Below are positions 1 to 10,500 of a stretch of 64,000 nucleotides of DNA, in pieces. The notes under the pieces are model-generated. The model saw nothing but the letters and a program-made list of their open reading frames with translations, made no database searches and was not told the DNA's origin. Every line of letters starts with the position of its first letter. Positions within the stretch are counted from its first letter, which is position 1. Position numbers and translations under genes: made by a program. The stretch lies in the NCBI GenBank assembly GCA_009733775.1, contig WOGZ01000035.1, forward strand, positions 1-64,000. Reading direction: 5' to 3'. The stretch is from Alectoria sarmentosa. Taxonomy: Eukaryota > Ascomycota > Lecanoromycetes > Lecanorales > Parmeliaceae.

Positions 1-196
1 CATTGTCAGCGTGACAAGCCTGTTGATAGGGTGGGCTACAAAATGACGCTTCTGATAGGCTACAGGCATGATTGCGAAAAACCCCCTACCGCCCTTAAAG
101 TAAGTAAAGTAAGTACTTTACTTAAGCCGGCGAGACATCGACCTCGGCTGCGCTTGTTCAAAAGCACACGCGAGACGCGACGACTATGCTTTCTCG

Positions 197-1075
197 ATGA
201 GCGACATTGTGGACGAGCAAGATGTCGCAGAAAAGGTCGTTCGTCTAGAGATTCAAGTTAGCGCTGTGCGTGCCAGATTGGACCATCCTCCACCTCTACC
301 CTCGTCCGCCTCGGACCGTCACCCAGCTTTTCCTCCCAAAGCCCTACCATCCCATTCTCTTCTTCTCCTCTCCGATTCCGCCCTCCCCTTAGGCTCTTTT
401 GCCTTCTCCAATGGCTTGGAATCATATCTCGCGCATCACCCTCTCTCCATCAACCCGAAAGCCGCATCAGAAGCTTTCCCCCATTTCCTCACGCTAGCAC
501 TTACAACCGTCGCTGCAACCACGCTTCCGTATCTTCTAGCTGCCCACAGATGTCCCAAGCAGCTCCAAGACTTGGATGCTACTCTCGATGCATGTGCTTT
601 GTGCCCCGTGGCCAGAAGAGCAAGCGTGGCGCAAGGAAAGGCGTTGCTTACGCTCTGGGAAAGGGCATTGAGGGCAGATGCTGGGGATTCGCCTGCTGCG
701 TTGGCACTGGGGGAGTTTTCGGTGGTATTGAAACGGAAACCGTCACACTGCGACAGTGACAACGAGCTCAGCGGGCATTTTGCTCCCATCTGGGCAGCGG
801 TGACTTGTGCGACGGGCATCACGCTGCATGAATCTGCCTACACTTTTCTGCTCAATCACGCGAGGGCAGTGGTGAGTGCAGCAGTCAGGGCGAGTGTCAT
901 GGGGCCGTATGCGGCGCAGGGGATGCTGGCTAGTGGATGGTTAAGAAGGGAGATTGAGGATGTGATGGTCGGGAATTGGGAAGTGGGTGTCGAGGATGCA
1001 GCACAAGGGGTGCCGATGTGTGATTTGTGGCTTGGCAGGCATGAGCTGCTATACTCGAGGATATTCAATTCATGA
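197..1075 (+). CDS. ureF: Urease accessory protein UreF
   Basis: This is an intronless 292-codon frame. UreF acts with UreD and UreG as the chaperone complex that delivers nickel and activates apo-urease in the cytosol. The family hallmark is the segment LLLSDSALPLGSFAFSNGLE near residues 54-74, followed by the all-helical UreF body with alanine-rich helices to the C terminus (late motif LARVVSAAVRAS-like around residues 223-235). The first about 50 residues are proline-rich and not conserved, so the true start could be a later Met, but the first ATG is the only one before the core. It converges with the Sis1 gene, with about 230 bp between stops. No other urease gene is in the window. Confidence 0.88.
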   Translation: MSDIVDEQDVAEKVVRLEIQVSAVRARLDHPPPLPSSASDRHPAFPPKALPSHSLLLLSDSALPLGSFAFSNGLESYLAHHPLSINPKAASEAFPHFLTLALTTVAATTLPYLLAAHRCPKQLQDLDATLDACALCPVARRASVAQGKALLTLWERALRADAGDSPAALALGEFSVVLKRKPSHCDSDNELSGHFAPIWAAVTCATGITLHESAYTFLLNHARAVVSAAVRASVMGPYAAQGMLASGWLRREIEDVMVGNWEVGVEDAAQGVPMCDLWLGRHELLYSRIFNS

Positions 1076-1308
1076 CGCTTTCTTGCGACGGGGAAGTGAC
1101 AACATGACAGGGCGCAGCAACAGATTTTTCCTAGGGTGTCAATGGACATTGTTTTTGCCCCGATTCATCTAGATGGATATGGTCTCATACTGAGAGTGTG
1201 TGTAAGATGTGTGAGTTGAACAGGCTTCAACGCCCGCAAGATTCGCTTTCGAAGTCACCACCTTTGCAGAGGCCCCTTCAAACGCCAGCGCCATGTGCAA
1301 TTCATTCG

Positions 1309-2510
1309 TTATAGGATTTCCTTCAAATGGCTCTTCTGGTTCAGCGTCAAACTTGATGGAAATTTGACCTTGACCTCCACGATCATGTCTCCCCGTTCGT
1401 CTTTGCTCTTACTCTTGCTTTTCGGCATTCCTAGATGTGGGAAGGTTTCTCTGTAGCCTGGTGGTGTGGGTCCGCCGCCTCGTACTGGGACCTGCTTGCC
1501 GTCGATGGTGGATATGGTTCGCTGCCAGCCTGTGAGGGCTTCTTTGAGGTCCAGCTCGATGACGGCTATGAGATTGTCGTCTTGGCGCTTGAAAAGTGGG
1601 TGATCTTTCTGCCGTGTTGTTGGCATTTTTCGAAAGTAGAGCTGGGCAAAGAATACTTACCTCGGTGATGATGAAATGCAAATCCTGTGTCCCTCCCTCC
1701 TCCTGATCTCCCACCCCTTTGAACTTCATCTTCGTGCCAGCCTTGTAGCCCGGCTTGATCTCCATTTCCAGAATCTTGTCCTCAACATTCCGCCTCTGCG
1801 TCCGCGGGTCGAACGTCTTCCGCTTGATCTTCATCTTCTTGTGCGTCCCCCTGTATAATTCCTCCAGCGTCACGGGCAACGGCCTCTCCACAGTCGTAAC
1901 CTCTGGTGACCGATCCCTCCTCCTCATGGAATTTCCAGCATATGAGTCCTTTCTTGAACCCCGTGAACTCCTACCGCCTCCGGTGAATTGGGAAAAGATA
2001 TCATCGTCGTCTCCCATGCCCGCACCGCCTCCCTTCATAAATTCCGCGAAGATATTGAATGGGTCGCTGCCACTGAATCCCCCGCTCCCTCCGCCCGTTG
2101 AGAAGTGGAATGATCGTCCTCCACTCGGCATTCCCCCGCCCATTCCGCCAAAGTTCATGCCCTCGAATGGCATCCCTCCTGGTCCACCAGCGCCGCCGCT
2201 CTGTGGAGGAGCTTCAGTGCCGCCGCGGAGGATGAAGTCAAGGCCATATTGGTCGTACACTTTGCGTTTCTCCGGGTCGGAGAGGATTTCGTAGGCTTGG
2301 GAGACTTCTTTGAATTTCTCGGAGGCTTTGGGGTTGTCTGGGTTCTTGTCAGGATGGTGTTTCAGGGCTGCCTTTCTGCAAATAAGAAAGTCAGCATTAA
2401 AGGTTTGGGATGGAACGGGGGAGAGCTTACCGGTAGGCTTTCTTGATTTCATCTTGGGTAGATTCGGGTTTTATGCTGAGAGCATCATAGAGCTTTGTTT
2501 CTGCTACCAT
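1309..2510 (-). CDS. sis1: Type II Hsp40 co-chaperone (Sis1/DNAJB-like)
   Basis: Three exons: 2431-2510, 1661-2375 and 1309-1608, giving 364 aa. It is a J-domain partner that stimulates Hsp70 ATPase and hands over substrates in cytosol and nucleus. An N-terminal J domain (residues about 4-70) carries the HPD tripeptide in KHHPDKNP. A Gly/Phe-rich linker (about 75-175) follows, with repeated GG and GMGG runs, then two beta-rich C-terminal peptide-binding domains ([18 protein letters not shown]). There is no CxxCxGxG zinc module, which makes it type II rather than Ydj1 type. The first intron splits the J domain after KKAYR, so a frame read without splicing lacks the true N terminus. Length matches Sis1 homologues (350-375). 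Confidence 0.93.
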
Positions 2511-3204
2511 TTTAGACGAGGGCGTTCAAGCGTCGTAGTATGCCGAATGGTAGGGAAGATGGGGGCAAAGTCAATTGAGACAAGGTGGTGAAGAGTGGTG
2601 GGGCAAAGGTCGACAGCGGTGTCAACATATGGGAAGGAAGGGTTGCATGGGTTGAAGGGAGGCTGGCCGATGGTAAGTGTTTTCTGTTTGATTGGCCAAG
2701 CAAAGATCAAGTGAGATGTTGATTGACAAGGTGAAGAAGACAGTAGAGAGTAGATTGATTGCTTTTTCGGAGGTAGTAGTTACTCATAATCTACTGAACA
2801 CCCTGCCCCAGATCTGTCTGTCTGTCTGTCTGTCTGTAATCTTACGTGGACTTATATTAGCATCTATGTACGGTGCGGGCATAACAGTACGTGCACGGTG
2901 TGACCTTTCTCCCGAAACAAAAAAGCTTGTGACCTTCGAGAAGCTTCCACGCTTTTATCCAGCAAAGTAAATACTGTAAAGTATCGAGTAAGTAAAGTAC
3001 TTTCGTCTTTCGGTACAGTAAGTACTTTACGTTATGATACTGCGCGCTTGATTACCTTAGGGCTCCACCTCAGGGCTTCGGATTGTGACTGGGGCTGCCG
3101 AATTTCCATGCCAATCACTCTGTATACTTTGCGTATTCTATTCCGCCATGCATACAACGAAGCCGTACGCAGTAATTTAGAGAGCTCGTCTTCCAGCCTT
3201 CCTC
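2511..3204. other. Spacer between Sis1 and Rbg1 with TCTG microsatellite
   Basis: No convincing gene. It holds the Sis1 upstream region, six perfect TCTG units at 2813-2836, and a cluster of GTAC-type palindromes (AGTACTTTC, AGTACTTTAC) at about 2964-3032. The Sis1 promoter must lie in the right-flanking part near 2511-2700. Confidence 0.7.
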
Positions 3205-4765
3205 CTATTTGGCGACAATTGAAACAACGTCCTCATCCGCCACAATATGACTTAACCCGACCCTCTGTGGTACATGTCTCGCGCTAGCACCCCACACCAT
3301 AGCGTACTTGAATGTCTCCTTGAGCGTCCGGTGAACCTGATCGCACACTTCTTCTATCGAAGATCGGTTTCTGACAATCAATGCTTCGCTAAAGTCTGGC
3401 TCTTCACCTTTCCTGTATTCTCATGAGCCACATAGAACTAGTACGCACTCGAGATCTATTACCGCTTCGTATAGATTCTCATCAGCTGCAGCTCTTGCCA
3501 GCATCTCTCGACCACGTCCTGGATGCCGAGATCAAGCTCGCAGCTCATGACGACCGTGTGTGGCTCTCTGGCTAGCTTGTCCAGGAAATCGAGAGAGACA
3601 GAGTCAATCTTGTTATAAACGTAGAGGCTTGGGTAAGGGAATTAGTGGTAGATGCAGGAGTCTTAGTTGAAAGACGTACCACTTGATGTATTTTCTGTGG
3701 TCCTTCATTATGACATCGATGAAGTCATCAACCGTCGCTACTTACGGTCAGCGCTCGCTAAGAAGTCTCGAGGTGGATGACTTACCATTCTCGTCCCGGA
3801 CGAGCACTTCACAGTTCAGCATCTTGTAGTCCCGTAATATATTATACAGCATCTTTTCATCGAGGTGCTTTGGAGGGTTTTGGAACGTGATCTTCATGCC
3901 TCCAGCTTTCTTGGGCTTCAGGTAGATATTGCTGGAGAGTGGTCAACGTTGAAAATAAGCCTTGCGATTGGCGTCACCCACGGAGGCTCTCGATTCAGTC
4001 GAATGCCGACAGCTTCAAGCTCACCCTCAAGTAACGCTCTCTGCTCTGCCTTTTTGGTGGCATCAAGAATCATCAAAATCAAATCGCTTGTCTTCGGAGC
4101 GTCAGTGATCAGATGTCCTGGAGAATCAAGTACTTTTACCTTCGCCGCACTGATAACCTGTCTCCCTCTTCCTTTCCCCTCGGACGCACCTTCAATAATT
4201 CCAGGCAGATCGAGAACTTGGATTTCTGCGCCTCCATACTCAAGCACTCCAGGGATGGCCGTCAAAGTCGTAAAGGAGTAGGCGGCAACTTCGCTCTTCG
4301 TTTTCGTAATTTTGGAAAGGAAGGTGGATTTGCCAACTGAAGGAAAGCCCACAAGCGCAATGCGTGCATCACCGCTTTTGCTAACATCAAAACCACTGCC
4401 ACCGCCTGACCCTGCACCAGGAGCTGGTTCAAGTAGCTGAGCGCGGAGGCGGGCGAGCTTCCTATGAACGAATAAAAACTTTCCACACAATGAAAATCGC
4501 AGAAGACCCCATACCCTTTCAATAGACCAAGATGATATTCTTCAGACCGTCAATAATTGAAATCCCACATATCGACTTGAGAATCATACCTGTCGCCTTG
4601 TTCTCTGATCTCAGGTCAGTCAACAAGGCGGGATGGATATTGCGAGCGTCGAGTTACTTTGCGTCCTTCGCATTTCATCCTCGATCCTTTGAAGAAGCTT
4701 AGCATGATCCGGTGTAAGGTTTGAGACTCTACTCACTCTTTGATCTTTTCAGTGATGTTGACCAT
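3205..4765 (-). CDS. rbg1: Developmentally regulated GTP-binding protein Rbg1/DRG1
   Basis: Nine exons: 4737-4765, 4658-4686, 4590-4604, 4515-4539, 3982-4461, 3786-3931, 3680-3740, 3463-3627 and 3205-3412. They sum to 1158 nt (385 aa) with every phase closing. Rbg1/DRG1 is an Obg-class GTPase that binds translating ribosomes with Tma46/DFRP1 and relieves elongation stalls. Visible motifs: G1 GFPSVGKST; a DRG-type switch ([17 protein letters not shown]); G4 NKID in [11 protein letters not shown]; and a C-terminal TGS domain (KRKGEEPDF, then [15 protein letters not shown]). The first four exons are only 15-29 nt, so most of the N-terminal helix is encoded by micro-exons. The protein ends VVSIVAK. 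Confidence 0.93.
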
Positions 4766-5556
4766 GTCGGCGGCAAGATGTTGGCATCGAAGGGGAAGGA
4801 TAAATCTGGAGGTAAATAGCCAAATAGCAAAGGCCCAAAGAGAATTCGCTCTGGCGTGGCCGCTTTAGCAAGGAGGCGAGTGAACTACTACCTATATATA
4901 TTTACTTCAATTCAGGTGAGCAGAAGTCATGCAAAGAAATATATCTAATATCTATCCTGCAGGACTTTCTTACCTTGCGGTACTACCGTACTAGTACTTA
5001 TTCTCCCTACGATGTCTGCTTATCCTAGGCGTACAATCTCTCCTACACTATCCTTGATACTCTCTTATTCTACGACACCCTCCTATTTTACCCTACTTTC
5101 CAACTCCACATTATTCCAAGGTTTTACTCGGTCTACTTCATATTGCCCACGCTCGATCTCGGAAGTAGGGTTCTAATAGCAAGCCACTCTCTGATCGCGA
5201 AATATTTCAAGCGTAGCAGAGACTGCAACATTGTCCACAGACCGTGGGGAGGGACGCTTTAAAAGCTCAAGCAGATAGAAGACCATCAATCTTGCTGCCT
5301 AACATCGACGTCGGAGCTGTGAAAGGCACCCATGAGTGGATGACCTGGGTGAGTTAGACAAAATAGGACTGGAAGGTGGAGCGGTATTGTACGTCCTAGA
5401 TTTCTTCGAAATAGGTGGACTAACGCGATGCGGTTTTCTTGTGGCGGCAACAGGACATCTTGACATCCTGCTCCATCGAGTGCTCTGCGTAACGTTCTAA
5501 GGTCCTGTGAAGATAAAAAAGTCGACCATTCTAGGACAATATCTCGAGAGTCAATA
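4766..5556. other. Rbg1 upstream spacer
   Basis: No gene seen. It contains a GTAC-rich palindrome near 4977-5000 (GTACTACCGTACTAGTAC) and a pyrimidine-rich stretch at about 5000-5110, probably the Rbg1 promoter side. Confidence 0.6.
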
Positions 5557-6045
5557 TTAGTTTGGATGAGGTGGCCAAATTCGAAAGGGCCACATAAACC
5601 GCGTGTTCCAGTGCTGTCCGAGGTTGACAAAATTTTCTCTAGCCGGAAAGAGTATGTCACCGTCATATTCGCGAAAGACATCGACTATCATCTCACCAGC
5701 ACAGAGATCCAGAAAGCCAACTTCGTGGGGCTTCAAGTTGATTAGCCCCGAATCTGTATCGAGAACAAGTACTTCTGGACGGTAGCCTGTCTCATCCTTC
5801 CACGTAGGATCCTGTAGTTACTTGTTAGCATGAGGACCATTGAGAACATTACATCGCAGAGCCTTTGGTTTTCTGTCAAGACTGTATGACTTTTTGGCTG
5901 ACATTGTCAAGAGCTTTCGTGATACGTGACGGGCTGTACGACCGTTGATGATAGGATTTGCGCACATGTAATGAGCAATGAGAGGAGCAGCGCCATCCCT
6001 TTTGAGAACAACCGAATATAGAACACGTGACAGAGGCTTCGTTTG
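5557..6045 (-). CDS. Hypothetical or decayed gene (unresolved exon structure)
   Basis: Not recognised. The last exon candidate (5557-5811) follows a good acceptor (CTACAG) and encodes about 84 protein-like residues beginning DPTWKDETGYRPEVLVLD and ending RIWPPHPN. A 45-nt exon at 5853-5897 joins it in phase. However, the longest protein-like stretch just upstream (VVLKRDGAAPLIAHYMCANP, continuing about 50 residues) runs in a different phase and stops before the last exon. I could not close one frame across all pieces, so the locus is either a gene with an intron I missed or one broken by a small indel. No start codon is assigned. Treat the span as approximate. Confidence 0.3.
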
Positions 6046-6273
6046 TCAAAAGAGCGCACTCTTTCGTATAACACGCGCTCATCGTGGCATCGAACACAGA
6101 CTGCTGATAGAAATAAAACTCGGCTCGATCGGTTATGATATCGAGACTTGGGATCATGCGATGAGGCCAGTACGCTTGAAACCAGCCATTGCAAAAAGGC
6201 AGAGACGCCCTACAGGTTTTATCAAAGCTGTGTATATGTATTGGTAAATCTTTCTTTCACTCTATGAAATACA

Positions 6274-6759
6274 TCAGTCGCTAGAGACATTGGAATTGAT
6301 GTCGCTGCCACTTAGCTGGCTTCGTGTTCTCACAGCAGCCCTTTCTCGATCAAGAAATGCTATCTCCACAGCATGATTTAGTAGTGCCATTATATCTTGT
6401 GTGAACACTTACACTGTGATTCTCGCACGATTGCAGGACATGCACACTGGGGTACTGGCCTACAGAAGACAGAGCCAGAAGATTGAGCTTCTCAGAAGGC
6501 AGCAATATGGTCTCTGGCCTTGGGTACGCCGCTGGAGTTAGTCTACCCTCCTCCCGTTTATGGATGTCTTCGATGTGGGCTTGTAGACATTCTTCTGAAT
6601 GGAAGAGCAATCCTCTACAGCGGCCAATGAACACTACCATTCTCTCCTGGGTGGTAATGGCTGCCAGGAATACCTGCATTAAGAGTGGCTTAGGACGATA
6701 GTACATAGGCGTCAGACTGAAATTCAACATACCTGCAAGCTAGCTGTATGATTCATCAT
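6274..6759 (-). CDS. Small hypothetical protein with a zinc-finger-like segment
   Basis: Not recognised. A three-exon model closes cleanly: 6733-6759, 6413-6673 and 6274-6363, 125 aa, with introns of 59 and 49 nt that carry CTGAC and ACTAAAT branch-like sites. The protein reads MMNHTASLQ-VFLAAITTQE and contains CRGLLFHSEECLQAHIEDIH, a spacing reminiscent of a degenerate C2H2 finger (Cys, Cys, His, His present but not in canonical C-x2-C spacing). The C terminus is polar (SGSDINSNVSSD). The upstream Met-Met pair was taken as start because it opens the first exon. It could be part of a longer gene with the downstream locus. Confidence 0.45.
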
Positions 6760-7598
6760 TCACCACTAGCCCTCGCCCAACTTCTTCACCACCCTCCCCG
6801 AGCTCTTTAAAGGCTCAGGTAAGAAAGTACACGCTTGAATTGCGGCTGAGCCGGCGCGTTAATCAGCCAGCCGAACGAGAGCATCAAGAACGTTCAACAC
6901 ACGTTACTCTAGGGATGGCGAGCCAAACGCGTGGGAGGATTAACAACTTGTATTTGGTATTTTGTAAAGATAACAATGGCACACCTACGCCACAAGGGGG
7001 GAAAGCCGGGGTACAAGTACATGATACACTCCTCATGGCTTGGCAATATTGATGTCAATATCGAATGTCTGCCTGCTGTCATGTTTGCTACTTGTGCAAT
7101 GTAGAGACGATCACATTTCTAGCTACGAAAGAATCTAAGGTAGGCATTCACGCCTATGTAGCAGCTAAACTCCTTCCGGCTAGCCAGAAGGCTCATTAGC
7201 AATTTGCTCCGAAGTCCCACACTCACAGGGCGCAGGGCGGAAAGATTGACGGCAGACGCGCTTATTTATCGATGCAAGGATAATACTTTACTCATTACTC
7301 AGTACTTACTTTAGGATTCTAAGTATCTTGAATGCAAAAAGTAGTTTGAATCCTTACCGACGCTGATACAGTACTTGTAACCCTCGACCAAGATGAAATT
7401 CCACGGTGCTTGGACATAATCCAAGGATTTGCACCACCTCCATCGTCTGTTCTCTTCATCTTACGAAGGCTTGGTGACCATGAGACGTAACAAATAGACT
7501 GCGGCTGCATCTCCAGCTGTTGGCGTGTTCGGGTTACTTTCTACTTTCCTAGTGCTGTGCACATGGCTGCAGCCAACCGTGACTTGTGACTATTGGCC
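6760..7598. other. Spacer upstream of Gcn2
   Basis: No gene supported. It contains the Gcn2 leader region, including an 8-codon upstream ORF at 7563-7589 and a GTAC-type motif cluster at about 7283-7320. Confidence 0.6.
7563..7589 (+). promoter_or_regulatory. Upstream ORF in the Gcn2 leader
   Basis: ATG, seven further sense codons (MAAANRDL) and TGA, ending 9 nt before the Gcn2 ATG at 7599. If the transcript starts upstream of 7563, this would tax initiation at the main start. The transcription start is not visible, so function is inferred. Confidence 0.35.
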
Positions 7599-10500
7599 AT
7601 GGCTCCAATTACAACTGATTATTCCGAGATTCAGCATGATGAGATCGAGGCTTTGCGTTCCATCTACATGGACGACTTTGTCGAGGAAGAAGCAAAGACT
7701 GGGGCGTGGAAGAAAGCGGCTGACCGCGCCTTCCAGATCACTCTCCGCAGCCAAACAGGCAAGGAACAAATCATCGTACTCGTTGTCTCTTTACCGCCCA
7801 CTTATCCCAAATCTCTTCCGTGTCTGAATTTGCGTTTTGGAGACTCCATTCGTCAGAAAGAACAAAAGCAGGCCCAAGAGATCATTAGCAGAAAGCCAAA
7901 ATCTCTACTTGGCTCTGAAATGATATTTGAAATTGCTACTTCATTGCAAGACGTTCTCGATGATAATACTACGTCTCTGGAAGTCGTCCCTTTGGACGAG
8001 GAAAGAGCGGCAAGAGAGGTTGCCGCAAGGCTTAAAGCCCAGCAGGATGAGGAAGAAAGGCAGCAACAGGCCGTTGAGGCCGAAGAAGAAGAGGAAAGAA
8101 TCCTGCTAGAAATGGTGAAGCACCGGAAATCACAATCTACGAGGCGCAACAGCAGGTCAATTAGTCAACTCGATCGACCGATTGATGGGGAGAATGTGGT
8201 TGGAGGTGTCACTTTTGAACGCCCCGCACGAACGAGGAATGGCAAGGACCATGGGACGCTTGCCATACACACGGTCCATCAAAGGGTCCAATATCGCCAA
8301 GGTCCAGTATCCAATGTGGTCACAGTCCAGCCGTGGAACGTAAGTCGAACCGTATCCACCCATGAGAACGCGCCGTTCTTAGTCCTCAAAGAGTGCAAAA
8401 TTTCATCAACGAAGCGCGCTATCCAGAACTTAGAGTCGCGACTCGAGTTTCATACCCAACTCAAATCACATCAGAGCATTATTCAGCCCCTTAATTTCCG
8501 AATTCAGCGCGACGCTGACAACGAATCTTCGGATGATGAGGCCAATTGGGCCATCAAAATACTGATGGTCCTTGCTGAGAGACGGTCACTACGGGAAAAT
8601 CTGGAAGTTATCGACAGATTGGATATTGTGCGTATTTTTTTGAAGTTGATCCTTCCTATTTGGTGCTGAGTTTGCGTCACAAGAAGTGTTTCGGGAGCAG
8701 ATCGACCTGCTATATTCCCGAAACCTGTCTTGCAACTCAAGCATCTATCTTGAAGCAATGCTGACCCAGAAACGTGCGCAGAAGCTAGTGCGTGCATGGT
8801 CTATACGGCTCATCGAAGGTCTCCAACATTACCATCGGCATGGATCTGCACACGCAAGCCTCCACTTGGGCAACGTACTCCTAGAAACAGGCGAAACAGA
8901 GAAGGGTGACAGAAAACTTACAGTCGCCAAGCTGTCAGATGGGGGGTACCAACGCGACTTGCACTTGCTGAAAAAGGGTAACATCCCAAGATACTCCTCA
9001 GTTGCCTGGACTGCTCCAGAAGTAGTCAACAACAATACCCAAGTGGATGCGATGCCAGCGACAGACATATGGGATTTCGGCCTTTGTTTCTTGCAGATGG
9101 CCTTCGGATTGAGCATTTTGAGCGAGCACAGATCCCCATATTCATTGATGGAGGAACTCAAAATGACCAAGAGTTTGACGGCGTTGCTAAGCCAGATGTT
9201 CCAAAACGACCCCAAAAAGCGCCCCTCTGCCTGGGACTTATTACATTTTGAGTTCTTCCGCAATGACGATCAGCTGCTCGAGGAGGATCCCACCTTCTCT
9301 TCTATTTCTGGAGACGCCGCAATCCCTGATGGTGGAGGCCTTCAGCGGCACCATTTCCGACGGGAATCGACAGCGGTACCGCAATCACGCTATGCAAAAG
9401 AGTTTGTGGAGGATGGTCGCCTCGGTCGTGGTGGCTTCGGAGAGGTCTTTAAAGCGAGAAACAAAGTCGAGTAGGTATTTTTGGAATCCGAATTTCCCTC
9501 TTTTGGACCAGATCTTGAGTCTTGAGACGTGTCTTGGGCATTTCTACCTTGGAATCATGTACCAAATTTCGATTGACCCCCTTAAGATAGACAGTACTAA
9601 CGGCAAATTCATAATCCAGCGGACAGCCGTATGCCATTAAGAAGGTCAAAGCACGTTCTAAATCCGCATTGGACCCTGTGCTCAGCGAGGTAACAGTCCT
9701 ATCTCGTCTCAACCATCCGAATGTTGTCAGGTACTTTGCAGCGTGGATTGAGGATGGTGTAACGGTCGAAAGCCGTCAATCGGACTCTTCCGAGGAAGAG
9801 ACTTTTCTGACTTCGAACGGGGATGTTTCCGGCCGTGTCTTTCCAGCAAGCTCTCGAGGCCTTGATTTCATCAGTTCTGCTGGTGCGATTGTAGTGTTCG
9901 GTGACGATGTTGAGGACGACAACCCCTGTGCAGATACAACAAGTGAGGGCGATAACGAGGATGATAATACCTCCGATGAGGGCGCAATTCAGTGCTCGGA
10001 TGATAGCGAGGAGGAAAGCGAGCCTGCGCTTGCCAACACTGGTGAAATTTCCCCTCGAAATCGATCAAATTCTCGAGAAACTGCAACTTGGACCATTCTC
10101 TACATACAAATGGAATATTGCAAACCAGAGGTAGGCTCTCTTTCGTTGATGAATTCCAGTGCACGCGAAATAGGACAAGAGCCTCCCAAAGATCAAATCA
10201 TAGATGGCAGCACATGCATGTTAATCTTGATGGCGGGCTTCTAACCCTATAAACGCGTCTCGTTTTGGATACTAGCCATACTGACGAAAGACTTACTGAT
10301 ATGCCACTCTAGACCCTGCGTGATCTTATCAGCTCCGGTCTACAAGCAGATACCGCCGAGGGCTGGAGACTATTCCGGCAAATCGTTCAAGGGCTGGTGC
10401 ACATACACGCTGCTTCGATCGTGCATCGTGATCTCAAGCCCGAAAATATCTTCATTGATAGTACGTTACTTTGCTTTGCAGCTCTTTATTTATTTTGACC

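Noticed and set aside
1676..2294. Plus-strand ORFs opposite the Sis1 gene
   Set aside because: Shadow frames of the Gly-rich minus-strand exon, visible as Pro-rich antisense translation.
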